This document shows positions 24,956 through 32,959 of a stretch of 60,349 nt of DNA, in pieces. Origin of the DNA: Lachnospiraceae bacterium (GTDB lineage Bacteria; Bacillota; Clostridia; Lachnospirales; Lachnospiraceae); NCBI GenBank assembly GCA_949383255.1, contig CASJPF010000023.1, positions 1-60,349 of the forward strand. The letters are read 5' to 3'. The notes below the pieces were generated by a model. It saw only the letters and a program-made list of their open reading frames with translations. It searched no databases and was not told where the DNA came from. Position 1 is the stretch's first letter. Each line of letters starts with the position of its first letter. A program made the translations under genes and the position numbers.

Positions 24956-25306
24956 TTAATGCAAACCGTTAGGGAAGTAATAGACTACTGCCCTCTGTGG
25001 CTCTACAGGCTTGAAATAATCGTCCGGGTTCTCTCCTGCTTCTGTCAGTTCCTGCCGATACTGTTCTATCCGCTGTAAAAGTTCTTCCCGGCTCTCCCCA
25101 GTTATCGCCATTACATCATCTAAAGAAAAATACTCATGCTCATTAAATGCAGATGCAAGGCTCATTCTCAAACCGCTGTAGATTGCTTCTAATGATAAAT
25201 CATAGTCATTCATTCCGCTATCTATGCTATGTTCTAACTCTGCTCTGGTAATGCCATATTTTCCATAATTCGCAAGCAGGTTGTTTATGATTGTTTTTTT
25301 ATCCAT
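24956..25306 (-). CDS. Small element protein, unknown
   Basis: A 116-residue acidic helical protein starting at ATG 25306 behind GAGGTAG (longer frame to 25354 not supported). YGKYGITRAELEHSIDSGMNDYDLSLEAIYSGLRMSL and DVMAITGESREELLQRIEQY suggest short helical hairpins; nothing recognised. Last of the minus-strand run before hicAB. Confidence 0.6.
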   Translation of the reverse strand: MDKKTIINNLLANYGKYGITRAELEHSIDSGMNDYDLSLEAIYSGLRMSLASAFNEHEYFSLDDVMAITGESREELLQRIEQYRQELTEAGENPDDYFKPVEPQRAVVYYFPNGLH

Positions 25307-25322
25307 TATGCTACCTCGTTTT

Positions 25323-25565
25323 CTACATTTCTTCTCGCCGCCTACGTTCCGCAAAAGTCGGGTCTTGGTTTATCTCTGCTATCCGTTTCCATCGTTCCAT
25401 GCGGTCATCAATCGTCAATACCACCCTCATCTGCTGTTCTTCTTTTTCTTTTTCTTTCTCGAAAAGTGCCGCAAGTCCGGGATTGCTTCGCTCAAAATCC
25501 CTAACAATTTTCTTTGTGTCCTCGCCCCTAACCATTTTTAATGATTTCCATTCTTGATAAGTCAT
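25323..25565 (-). CDS. Small element protein A (paralogue of next)
   Basis: An 80-residue charged protein: MTYQEWKSLK, DFERSNPGLAALFEKEKEKEEQQ, a helical, coil-prone pattern. Start overlaps the previous gene's stop by 4 bases (ATGA). It repeats the sequence pattern of the second half of the 25562-25990 product, so one arose by duplication. Function unknown. Confidence 0.65.
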   Translation of the reverse strand: MTYQEWKSLKMVRGEDTKKIVRDFERSNPGLAALFEKEKEKEEQQMRVVLTIDDRMERWKRIAEINQDPTFAERRRREEM

Positions 25566-25990
25566 AATATAATGCTCCTTTCAAATAATTGCATATTTTT
25601 AGCTATTTCCTCATGCCGCTTTCTTGTGTCCTCAATCGCCATAATTTCAGAACGCTTTTTCTTTTCATCTTCCAGCCGCTTTTTATACTCCCTTGCCGTC
25701 ATTGGATTTTGGCGTTCAAATTTCGATACTACTATCTGATTTTTTACAGCACTGCTTTTGCTTAATGCTTTCCATTGTTGATAATTCATAGTCAATCCTC
25801 CTAGTTCTTTGCTTTCTTTATTCTTAATTTCTGGTCGCTTGATTCTGCCGCTACACAATCCGCTGTAGTAATCCCACAAAGCGGCGTTATCTTCCTCGCT
25901 CAACTCTGCCAATCTTGCCGCACGTTCCGGACTATTTGGCGGTGTGCTGTAAACTCTGTTATAAATTTGTTCCATTTTTACATAGTCCAT
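25562..25990 (-). CDS. Small element protein B (two-part)
   Basis: A 142-residue protein. First half: YNRVYSTPPNSPERAARLAEL and DNAALWDYYSGLC. Second half begins MNYQQWKALSKSS and has SKFERQNPMTAREYKKRLEDE, which matches protein A residue pattern (MTYQEWKSLK, DFERSNP). Unknown function; strongly charged and helical. AAATAATGG region holds the start after a GAGGTAG ribosome site. Confidence 0.65.
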   Translation of the reverse strand: MDYVKMEQIYNRVYSTPPNSPERAARLAELSEEDNAALWDYYSGLCSGRIKRPEIKNKESKELGGLTMNYQQWKALSKSSAVKNQIVVSKFERQNPMTAREYKKRLEDEKKKRSEIMAIEDTRKRHEEIAKNMQLFERSIIL

Positions 25991-26016
25991 TATTTTCTAC
26001 CTCATTTCTTAATGCT

Positions 26017-26298
26017 TTATGTTGTTGGCATATACACAATCGGACAACCTTTAACTTCTAATCTGTAAAACGCTTTTAATTCATCTGACATATGCCTTTT
26101 CATTAACGACATTTCGGGATAAATTCTCCTAAGTACAGGACGAACCGTATATAGGGCAAAACTATATTTTTCACATACCTTATTGCAAAATTCAGTTTCC
26201 AGAATATAGCCCTGCTGCCTAATTGCATTATCAATTTCTGTTTTCAAAACTTCCTCTACATGATTTTTAAATGTCAAATCAATCTTCCTCCCCTCCAA
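26017..26298 (-). CDS. Small element protein, unknown
   Basis: A 93-residue protein, MEGRKIDLTFKNHVEEVL at the start, overlapping the end of the small-terminase-like gene by 20 bases. KYSFALYTVRPVLRRIYPEMS may be a winged-helix-like segment. No family recognised. Confidence 0.55.
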   Translation of the reverse strand: MEGRKIDLTFKNHVEEVLKTEIDNAIRQQGYILETEFCNKVCEKYSFALYTVRPVLRRIYPEMSLMKRHMSDELKAFYRLEVKGCPIVYMPTT

Positions 26299-26986
26299 GC
26301 TGTGGTAAAGTGCTTATGCTATCCTCTGGTATATCTCCTAATCGTGGTAACATATTTTCTCTCTTATCCTCTACAAGTCCAATTATTCCTCCCGAACCGT
26401 CAAGGCGTGGTAATTGGTTGGCTGTTAATACTGGTCGTTCCTTTTGCTCTACCATTCCAAACTTAAATTCCTGCTCATTGCTCCAACGTGTATTTTCTTT
26501 GTTATTCAACCAAAATATAGTTCCGGCATTATTGCGATTATCGCCTAATTTCTGTTCGTAAAAATCTTCAATAAGAATGTACGCTTTTCTGATAAGGTCA
26601 AAATCTGCTGTAGCAATCTTTTGTCTGCCCTTGTTTTCGCCCTCAATCTTATAAACATTTCCCCTGCGGTCAGAACCTTTTACATAATCAACCACTGTCT
26701 GCGGAGATACTCCAAGTGCCAACGCTAAACCGCTTTTTGTTGGGTTGCGTTTCCACACATAATTTACTTCTTGCGTGTCCTCGTCTTGCGATAAGGTCAG
26801 ACAACTTTGAAAATATGCAGATATTCTATTTTTCACTTCCTCTCTTGTCAGCACTATATCATCACGCTCCTCTAAAATAACTTGTATCTGTTCCGGGGAA
26901 TATGAAAGCCCTCCTGCTTTCTTTGCTTCTTCCCATGCACAAACCATGTATTGTCCTCTGTTGTCTGTTTTTTCTTCATTTTTCAT
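26279..26986 (-). CDS. Small-terminase-like protein (phage gp3/TerS type)
   Basis: A 235-residue protein. The central part (about 80-165) has NPTKSGLALALGVSPQTVVDY, a helix-turn-helix like that of P22 gp3-type small terminases, then ADFDLIRKAYILIEDFYEQKL and NNAGTIFWLNNK, matching the family pattern of a long helix, then NAGAIF.LKN. This DNA-packaging recognition subunit is what satellites use to redirect packaging by a helper phage. The C-terminal 50 residues hold three degenerate copies of LPRLG/LPRLD/LPQLG, also present in the element repressor. HNH gene lies just upstream, as in phage packaging modules. Assignment by eye. Confidence 0.6.
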   Translation of the reverse strand: MKNEEKTDNRGQYMVCAWEEAKKAGGLSYSPEQIQVILEERDDIVLTREEVKNRISAYFQSCLTLSQDEDTQEVNYVWKRNPTKSGLALALGVSPQTVVDYVKGSDRRGNVYKIEGENKGRQKIATADFDLIRKAYILIEDFYEQKLGDNRNNAGTIFWLNNKENTRWSNEQEFKFGMVEQKERPVLTANQLPRLDGSGGIIGLVEDKRENMLPRLGDIPEDSISTLPQLGGEED

Positions 26987-27035
26987 ATAATCTGCTCCTT
27001 TTTATAAATTGTGTATTCTCATACAGCTTGATTAT

Positions 27036-27281
27036 TTATGCCCTCTTGCGATTGTAATAGGCGTGTATCTTCTTATGGCACGAACCGCAAAGAGTACAAA
27101 GGTCTGTAAGCACATTCTCATTACCTAATCTGGCATAAGTGATATGATGTACTTGTACGCTCCTAATCCTATTTATCGGTCTGCCGCACATCACGCAACC
27201 GCCATCTATGGCTATGCGTTCCTGCTTCTTAGCTTCCCATTCATCACTACGCATATAATCTTTATACTGCTGTGTCTGCAT
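27036..27281 (-). CDS. HNH endonuclease
   Basis: An 81-residue HNH nuclease with zinc ligands GGCVMCGRP and CTLCGSCHKKIH, and the central VQVHHITY histidines, the expected beta-beta-alpha-metal fold. HNH proteins beside small terminase assist cos-type packaging in HK97-like phages. It starts within the end of the upstream small gene. Confidence 0.85.
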   Translation of the reverse strand: MQTQQYKDYMRSDEWEAKKQERIAIDGGCVMCGRPINRIRSVQVHHITYARLGNENVLTDLCTLCGSCHKKIHAYYNRKRA

Positions 27282-27540
27282 TTTTCATCATCTCCTTATA
27301 AATCCGTTCCAGTTCATCAATGACTGCCAGTAATAAAGCAATCGCCAATTTATGGTTATCATACTTCTTTGCTATCTGTCCGCTTTCATCAACTACCGCT
27401 TCCCAATACGCATCATCTGTCTGTACATTTGAATATTTCTTGTGGAAATTCCAAACATCTTGATACAATCCCCAATACTCATTTTTAAATGAATCTCTGC
27501 AAATATTTTCTTGTATCATATCAATGTCTTTGTTAGTCAT
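27262..27540 (-). CDS. Small element protein, unknown
   Basis: A 92-residue acidic helical protein (YWGLYQDVWNFHKKY, AYWEAVVDESGQIAKKY, LAIALLLAVIDELERIYKEM). The pattern recalls small proteins that precede HNH genes in clostridial phages. Overlaps the HNH gene by 20 bases. Confidence 0.6.
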   Translation of the reverse strand: MTNKDIDMIQENICRDSFKNEYWGLYQDVWNFHKKYSNVQTDDAYWEAVVDESGQIAKKYDNHKLAIALLLAVIDELERIYKEMMKNADTAV

Positions 27541-27746
27541 ATTGATACCTCACTCTCTGAAATTCCGTTACAAAAACCGTAAATTTTCTTACATTCATTT
27601 TGCACACTTCATTTTATTAAAGTGCTTGAAACCGTTGATTTTACTGGATTGTGTAAAAATGTGTATTTCAAATGTGACATTCTAAAGTTAAACCCTTATA
27701 GGAAATTTACATTTACTTTGCACAAATTTACACATTTCCATTTTTC
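27541..27746. other. Candidate replication origin of the element
   Basis: The only long gene-free gap in the minus block, directly 3' of the primase-helicase gene. On the minus strand it holds AAATGTGTAAATTT, AAATGTAAATTT and AAATGTGACATT-like words, with TTTGTGCAAA between, in AT-rich sequence. SaPI origins lie beside rep in the same way. Inference only. Confidence 0.35.
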
Positions 27747-30050
27747 TTAGTCAAAAGGCAGCGGTTCTTGCCCCTCATATTTGATAAAATCCGTTTCCAC
27801 CGTATAGCCTTTGACGATATTCCTTACAGTCTTGCCCTCAACCGTTCCGCTGTTCATAAACAAGCCCTTTGTTTTAAGTTCTGCAAAGAAATTTCCTTTG
27901 TTTTCACAACCGTAGCCGTTATCCTCACACCACTTCGTATAGGCTTCATAAATATATTTTGCTTTGCTGTTCCTGCCTGTCTTAGTCAGACATTCATTAA
28001 TAAAATTACCTATCTTGTCGCTGTCCGTCCTATAAGAATTAGTAGCTGTCTGTACTGCCTGTGGCGGCTCTAATCCCTGCTGCCTGTATAACCGCAATCC
28101 CTCAATGCACCAATTCAAAATGCCGGATAGTTCCTGTTTATCTCTCAATCGGTTCTTTAGGTCTTTGTCCTGTTCCTGCGGCTCAAAATGTCGGTCAAAA
28201 TTGATAACATTTATTCTGCCAGAACTGAAAACCGTATCATCTGTAATCGTTGGCAGATAATTTGTGTTAATCACAAGTTTAAATTTAGGGATAAAGCTAA
28301 ATTCCCTCTGGTGTAAATGTCTTGCTGTAATGCTATCTCTGCCTAACAATGATTTTAATAATGCTGTGTCAAATAACATTCTCTTTGGTGGCTCACTTGC
28401 ATTACAGAACCGACACCCTGCTAACCTTGCTATATCTCCGCTTGCTTGTCTGCTGTCAAGATTTTGCTTTACTGCAAGGCTTTCCGGCTTCATTGTCAAC
28501 GCATAATCGCCTAACAGATATATCAAAGTTTCGCAAAACGTACTTTTTCCGTTTCGTGTCGTACTTCCATAGAGAATAAAACAAGTTTCCTGCTCTGTGT
28601 TCCCGGTCAATGAAAGCCCTGCTATCTTTTGGAGATATAATATCTTCTCCTTATCGTCCTGCATGATTTCCAATAGAAATTTCTTCCATTCTTTGCAATC
28701 GGCAGCAGGATTGTATTCAGCATTGCATATCTTTGAAAGAAGCATATCCGGGCTATGTTCTACAAACTTAGGCTTATCCTCCGTTAAGTCAAGTGTACCG
28801 TTCTGCACATTCAGAAAATAATCATTTGTATCTAATTGCTCATTATCAAAAAAGTACACATCTTTGCTGTCTTGCAACATATTATTTCTGTTTCTGATAT
28901 TGCATAATGCCGCTACTGCCTTTAAATATTTGCCCTCCGTATCAACATTTACCGCATATCTGACAAGTGCATCTGATAAGGTTTTTGCTGATGATCGCGC
29001 ACTCAAACCCTCAATATCATCAATCCACCTTTTACCGTCATATCGCATATAATCCTTTCGTGACGGATTATATCGGTGCTTGTCCTTAAAAACATCTGCA
29101 AACAACCGCCCAAACCCTTTATCTGATGTTTCGTACCGTTCAGCGTGTAAACTCCTTAAAACTTGCTCTAAAGTTCCGTCCTGCTGCCCCTGTGCCTTTA
29201 TAGGGGTGTCGTGTTTCGCTACACCCTCCCTTACGGTTTCTTTAACGGTATTCTGTTCCTGTTGTAGCAACTGTTCAAACTCCTGCTTGCTATGTCCTAC
29301 ATTAAAATAGTCTGTTATATCTGCTTTGGGTGTGTCCGGCATGGGTACAATAATTTTGCTACTCTTGGCAACTGCTTTAATGTCATTCTGGATAGTTTCA
29401 GCAACACGCTTTCCCGGCTCGTCATTATCTGCCAACATGAAAACATCTGCACCTTGCACTAATATAGCAAAGTCTGACTGCCAATCATTCACGCCGCCAT
29501 AGGTAAAAGCTGTGTAACCTCGTTTTATCAACGTATCAACATCTTTTTCGCCCTCTGGTATAAAAATAGGTCTGCTCTCTGCAATCGCCTTATTTATGGC
29601 TTGTAGGCTTCCATAAATAGCCTTATAACTCTTTCTGCCTACATCATGCCCTAAACCGTATGTAAAACGGTCATTCAGCAATTTGCCATAGATGATTTTC
29701 TTTCCCTCGCACCTTATTTTTGTAAAGGCATAAGTACCGTTAATAGAGACGTAGTTGTAAACCGCTTCAATTTTGCGTTTCTCTCTGCCCTCAACATAGG
29801 CTTGCCAGTTTGGGCTTCTCGGCTCTACATCATAAAAGGTATCTTTCTTTTCAAGTCTAACCGCTCCTAAAATTTCATCAACGCTACACCCTGCATGACA
29901 GTAGAACAACGTACACTTCCTGCCTTTTGTAATTGTCAATGAAGCGTGTTTATCGTCATGTGCCGGACATTGACATTGTGATTTATCCCCATATCGCTTT
30001 TTTATCTTAAAGTATCGTAAATTGTTTTCGTATATCTCATTAGCGGTCAT
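27747..30050 (-). CDS. TOPRIM primase - SF3 helicase (D5-like) replication protein
   Basis: A 767-residue replication protein. Residues about 20-60 hold a DnaG-like zinc finger (CQCPAHDDKHASLTI, FYCHAGCS); about 160-230 a TOPRIM domain (IFIPEGEKDVDTL, DVFMLADNDEPGKR); about 330-480 a D5_N region (LNVQNGTLDL); about 490-650 an SF3 helicase with Walker A in YGSTTRNGKSTF and sensor region FKLVINTNYLP; C-terminal winged-helix tail. This matches the primase-helicase of phages and PICIs. Start overlaps the small upstream gene by 4 bases. It probably acts on the adjacent AT-rich region at 27541-27746. Confidence 0.9.
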   Translation of the reverse strand: MTANEIYENNLRYFKIKKRYGDKSQCQCPAHDDKHASLTITKGRKCTLFYCHAGCSVDEILGAVRLEKKDTFYDVEPRSPNWQAYVEGREKRKIEAVYNYVSINGTYAFTKIRCEGKKIIYGKLLNDRFTYGLGHDVGRKSYKAIYGSLQAINKAIAESRPIFIPEGEKDVDTLIKRGYTAFTYGGVNDWQSDFAILVQGADVFMLADNDEPGKRVAETIQNDIKAVAKSSKIIVPMPDTPKADITDYFNVGHSKQEFEQLLQQEQNTVKETVREGVAKHDTPIKAQGQQDGTLEQVLRSLHAERYETSDKGFGRLFADVFKDKHRYNPSRKDYMRYDGKRWIDDIEGLSARSSAKTLSDALVRYAVNVDTEGKYLKAVAALCNIRNRNNMLQDSKDVYFFDNEQLDTNDYFLNVQNGTLDLTEDKPKFVEHSPDMLLSKICNAEYNPAADCKEWKKFLLEIMQDDKEKILYLQKIAGLSLTGNTEQETCFILYGSTTRNGKSTFCETLIYLLGDYALTMKPESLAVKQNLDSRQASGDIARLAGCRFCNASEPPKRMLFDTALLKSLLGRDSITARHLHQREFSFIPKFKLVINTNYLPTITDDTVFSSGRINVINFDRHFEPQEQDKDLKNRLRDKQELSGILNWCIEGLRLYRQQGLEPPQAVQTATNSYRTDSDKIGNFINECLTKTGRNSKAKYIYEAYTKWCEDNGYGCENKGNFFAELKTKGLFMNSGTVEGKTVRNIVKGYTVETDFIKYEGQEPLPFD

Positions 30051-30241
30051 TTATTCCACCGCCCCTCTAAAATTCCCCTTATATGTTCGGCTTGTTCGTC
30101 AAGGGCATCCATTTTTCGTTGTATATACTTGTAACAACACTCATTGTCGCTATGCTCTGTCTGCAAGCGTTCATAAATCTCACGTTCTTGCATTAACGCT
30201 TTCTGTTGTTTTTTCAGTCGGTATCTTTTCAAAATATTCAT
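30047..30241 (-). CDS. Small coiled-coil protein
   Basis: A 64-residue, highly charged, helical protein (MNILKRYRLKKQQKALMQER). Overlaps both neighbours by 4 bases, so it is part of the replication operon. No family recognised. Confidence 0.6.
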   Translation of the reverse strand: MNILKRYRLKKQQKALMQEREIYERLQTEHSDNECCYKYIQRKMDALDEQAEHIRGILEGRWNK

Positions 30242-30462
30242 TCTGTCTTCCCCCCTTTATAAATGAATCCCGTTTCCTCATAAAATTTCTTAGGGTAAAT
30301 CAGATAAGAATATTGGCGACTCTTTGGTGTCCTACGGTATGCAATTCCCCAGTTTACCGCACCGCTTTGAAGCAACAGCCTTACCGTTTGACAATCTACC
30401 TTTAAGGCTTTAGAAGCGATAGCAACAGGGATATTTGCACATTCAAAAATAGGTTCATTCAT
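30238..30462 (-). CDS. xis: Excisionase-like HTH protein
   Basis: A 74-residue protein with IPVAIASKALKVDCQTVRLLLQ, a winged-helix recognition pattern typical of excisionase/AlpA-type proteins, followed by RRTPKSRQYSYLIYPKKFYEE. Start chosen at ATG 30462 (MNEPIF) behind AGGCGGTG; GTG 30471 is possible. Its place between the divergent control region and the primase gene is that of xis in PICIs. Function inferred. Confidence 0.55.
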   Translation of the reverse strand: MNEPIFECANIPVAIASKALKVDCQTVRLLLQSGAVNWGIAYRRTPKSRQYSYLIYPKKFYEETGFIYKGGKTE

Positions 30463-30474
30463 ATCTGTCACCGC

Positions 30475-30648
30475 CTATTCTGCTGCCAAGCTGTCAATGA
30501 TTGCTCTGATTTCAGCTTTCTTTTCCTCTGATAATTCAACTCTCAATTTCCTGCTAAAATTTCCATCATTGATACCAAGTTTTATTGCTATCTGACATAA
30601 ACGCACATTTCTTTTGTTTGCATATTCTCTTATATCTTTATTACACAT
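30475..30648 (-). CDS. Small HTH protein, first gene of the leftward operon
   Basis: A 57-residue protein beginning MCNKDIREYANKRNVRL, with QIAIKLGINDGNFSRKLR, a Cro-like helix-turn-helix, and SEEKKAEIRAIIDSL. CAGGAGGT lies eight bases upstream. Comparable small HTH proteins are common in clostridial elements and may act as Cro/Str-like regulators opposite the XRE repressor. Confidence 0.75.
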   Translation of the reverse strand: MCNKDIREYANKRNVRLCQIAIKLGINDGNFSRKLRVELSEEKKAEIRAIIDSLAAE

Positions 30649-30855
30649 AAAATACCTCCTGTTTTATAGATTGTTGTTGTTGACTTCTACCCTTGCAAGT
30701 GGTATGATATTCATAAATCGAACATTTCATTTTGTATGCTCGTTTTATAAGCATACAATAGCATAATATGTTGATGTTGTTGAAAAAAGTTTATTTATTG
30801 CTCACTTTTCGACTGATATATAATTTGTGTTCATTTTTCGAGCAAGGAGTGCGAT
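30649..30855. promoter_or_regulatory. Divergent control region of the element
   Basis: Separates the leftward replication operon from the rightward repressor-integrase operon. Contains TTGTATGCT/AGCATACAA (9-bp inverted repeat around 30735-30761) and two direct repeats TCACTTTTCGA and TCATTTTTCGA at about 30803 and 30832, plus ATCGAACATTTC near 30717. Likely operators for the repressor. Confidence 0.55.
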
Positions 30856-31566
30856 ATGAATATTTATGAAAAATTAAGACGTAGCCAGCGCAAAAATAAT
30901 AATGAAATGGAAAAAGAAATGACCATTGCAGAACTTGTAAAGAAATTAAATAAAGAGATTGACGGAAAGAAACTAGATAGAAATGTCATAAACAGAATTG
31001 AAGCCGGGCAGGAACCAACTTTAACGCAATTAGTGGCATATTCTAAAGTCTTTAATGTTTCAACTGATTATATACTTAATAATGTATCTCCAAAATCAGA
31101 TACCGAAACCATTAAATCTATTGCTGATTATTTAGGTTTATCTGATGTAACTATAGAAGAAATAATGAAACTAAAAACCGATTATAAAATGATTTTAGAT
31201 AAAATGATTTCAAGGTACTGTTTATTGCTTATCCTGTCAGAAATTAGAAACTTATTAGGATATAATTACTTGAAGCCTCATTTAACTCTAAAATTTGATG
31301 AAAAGTGTAAATGGCTTGACGGTGCAGATATTGACCAGTTTTTAAACAATGCTGTTAGTGATAATGCTGTTTCTGTTTTTTTTAACGAAGCTGTAAACAA
31401 AAGAATTGAACAAATTGTTAAAAATACGATGGAAGATGAAGAATTGCAAAAATATTTTGGAGAATTAGATAAACATTCCAAAATACAAGGAATATTACGA
31501 GCAGACCAGCTACCTAGATTGGGTGACTTTAAAAGCAAAGGAAGTGATGACAATGAAACTACCTAA
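30856..31566 (+). CDS. XRE-family repressor (Stl-like position)
   Basis: The 236-residue protein has an N-terminal Xre HTH (about 20-80: MTIAELVKKLNKEIDGKKLDRNVINRIEAG, DYILNNVSP) and a unique C-terminal domain, as in satellite repressors whose C-terminal part senses a phage protein. The last 30 residues contain ADQLPRLGD, the same motif found three times in the small-terminase-like protein. AGCAAGGAG precedes the ATG. Divergent from the replication operon and upstream of integrase. Repressor role inferred. Confidence 0.75.
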   Translation: MNIYEKLRRSQRKNNNEMEKEMTIAELVKKLNKEIDGKKLDRNVINRIEAGQEPTLTQLVAYSKVFNVSTDYILNNVSPKSDTETIKSIADYLGLSDVTIEEIMKLKTDYKMILDKMISRYCLLLILSEIRNLLGYNYLKPHLTLKFDEKCKWLDGADIDQFLNNAVSDNAVSVFFNEAVNKRIEQIVKNTMEDEELQKYFGELDKHSKIQGILRADQLPRLGDFKSKGSDDNETT

Positions 31567-31603
31567 TGGCTTTAGCACTGTTTACAGAAAGGAAGTGATC
31601 TAA
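31553..31603 (+). CDS. 16-codon peptide overlapping the integrase start
   Basis: ATG at 31553 opens MKLPNGFSTVYRKEVI and stop; the stop overlaps the integrase ATG (TAATG). The first residues copy KLPNGYGTIYK, residues about 47-57 of the integrase itself and a common start of related integrases. Either a translational-coupling leader or a relic of the original integrase start displaced by a zinc-ribbon insertion. Confidence 0.5.
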   Translation: MKLPNGFSTVYRKEVI

Positions 31604-32805
31604 TGGCATTGTTGAAATGTCCAGAGTGTAAACATGATGTGTCAGACAAGGCTTCCGCCTGTCCTCATTGTGGCTATCCTATAAACAGCCCTACCAGTAC
31701 AAAGCCACGTATCAGAAATGGAAAGCCCACAAAGCTGCCCAATGGGTACGGAACAATATACAAACTACCCGGAAAGCGTTCAAAACCTTTTAGGGCTGTC
31801 AAAACTGATAAATGGGTACTGGATGCCGATACAGGCAAAAGCAAACAGATACGCTTCACTATTGGCTACTATGCCACTCGTGAAGAAGCTATGATTGCCC
31901 TTGCGGATTACAACGAAAATCCGTATGACATTAAAGCGGATAGCATCACATTTTCAGAAGTATATGAAAAATGGAATGAGGGATATTTTCCCACTCTCTC
32001 CAATCCGTCCAGTATCAGAACAATTACGGCGGCATACGCTTATTGTAACGGTCTTTATGATATGAGGATGAAAGATATAAGAGTATCGCATTTGGAAGGC
32101 ACTATATTAAATGCAGATGTCGGAGACAGCACAAAAGGCAGAATCAAAAGCCTGTTCAATATGATGTACAAATATGCTATAGCCCATGATATTGTAGATA
32201 AAGATTATGCTTCCGTAATGTTCGCAAATGGCAATCCAATCAAAAGAGAACGCACAAAGGAAGTTATACCTTTTACAGATGAAGAAATCCTGCAATTATG
32301 GGATAGCAAAGACTTGATTCCTTTTGCTGATATGGTACTGATAGGAATATACAGTGGATGGCGGCCACAAGAATTATCTATACTGCAAATTGCGGATATC
32401 GACCTTGAAGCAGAAACTATGAAAGGCGGTTTAAAAACAGATGCAGGAAAAAATAGAATTGTTCCTATTCATCCAATAATAAAACCGTTAATTAAAAACC
32501 GCATAAAGGAAGCTACTACTCTGCAATCTGAATATCTTTTTAACGATTTAAACGGGCAGCAGGGTACATATATGACCTATGACAAATATCGCAAGAGATT
32601 TCAAAAAGTAATGGACAGACTAAAAATGGAACATCGCCCACACGAAACACGGCACACATTTATTACAAAGGCAAAATCATGTGGCGTTGATGAATACATC
32701 TTAAAACTGATTGTCGGACATGCCATTGAGGATATTACCGAAAAGGTATATACCCATAGAACAATGGAACAATTAAAATCCGAAATGGAGAAAATCACAA
32801 AATAG
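31603..32805 (+). CDS. int: Tyrosine integrase with N-terminal zinc ribbon
   Basis: A 400-residue integrase. Residues 5-27 form a zinc ribbon (CPECKHDVSDKASACPHCGY), then the AP2/Tn916-like arm-binding domain (about 45-110: KLPNGYGTIYKLPGKRSKPF), a core-binding domain (about 115-210), and the catalytic domain with R in SGWRPQELS, HETRHTF, GHAIED and the nucleophile in KVYTHRT. All catalytic residues are present. AAAGGAAGTG lies before the ATG. It should act on the repeats at 22061 and 34175; paired GTGTGCTA sites at both ends fit the arm-binding domain. Confidence 0.92.
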   Translation: MALLKCPECKHDVSDKASACPHCGYPINSPTSTKPRIRNGKPTKLPNGYGTIYKLPGKRSKPFRAVKTDKWVLDADTGKSKQIRFTIGYYATREEAMIALADYNENPYDIKADSITFSEVYEKWNEGYFPTLSNPSSIRTITAAYAYCNGLYDMRMKDIRVSHLEGTILNADVGDSTKGRIKSLFNMMYKYAIAHDIVDKDYASVMFANGNPIKRERTKEVIPFTDEEILQLWDSKDLIPFADMVLIGIYSGWRPQELSILQIADIDLEAETMKGGLKTDAGKNRIVPIHPIIKPLIKNRIKEATTLQSEYLFNDLNGQQGTYMTYDKYRKRFQKVMDRLKMEHRPHETRHTFITKAKSCGVDEYILKLIVGHAIEDITEKVYTHRTMEQLKSEMEKITK

Positions 32806-32839
32806 AAAGGAGTTGATGCAGATTGATTGTAGCAATCAA

Positions 32840-32876
32840 AAAGGCTCTACAGTACCGCAAATACCATAGAGCCGAC
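32840..32876 (+). terminator. Hairpin after integrase gene
   Basis: AAAAAGGCTCTA near 32839-32850 pairs with TAGAGCC near 32867-32873 over a 17-base loop. No strong U-run; possible terminator or mRNA-end hairpin. Confidence 0.4.
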
Positions 32877-32959
32877 ACCCTGTAACCGCTATCCAAAACA
32901 ATTAGAGGGAGTATGTTCATTGTAGCATACTTCCCCACCAAAAGAAAGGAAGATTTACA

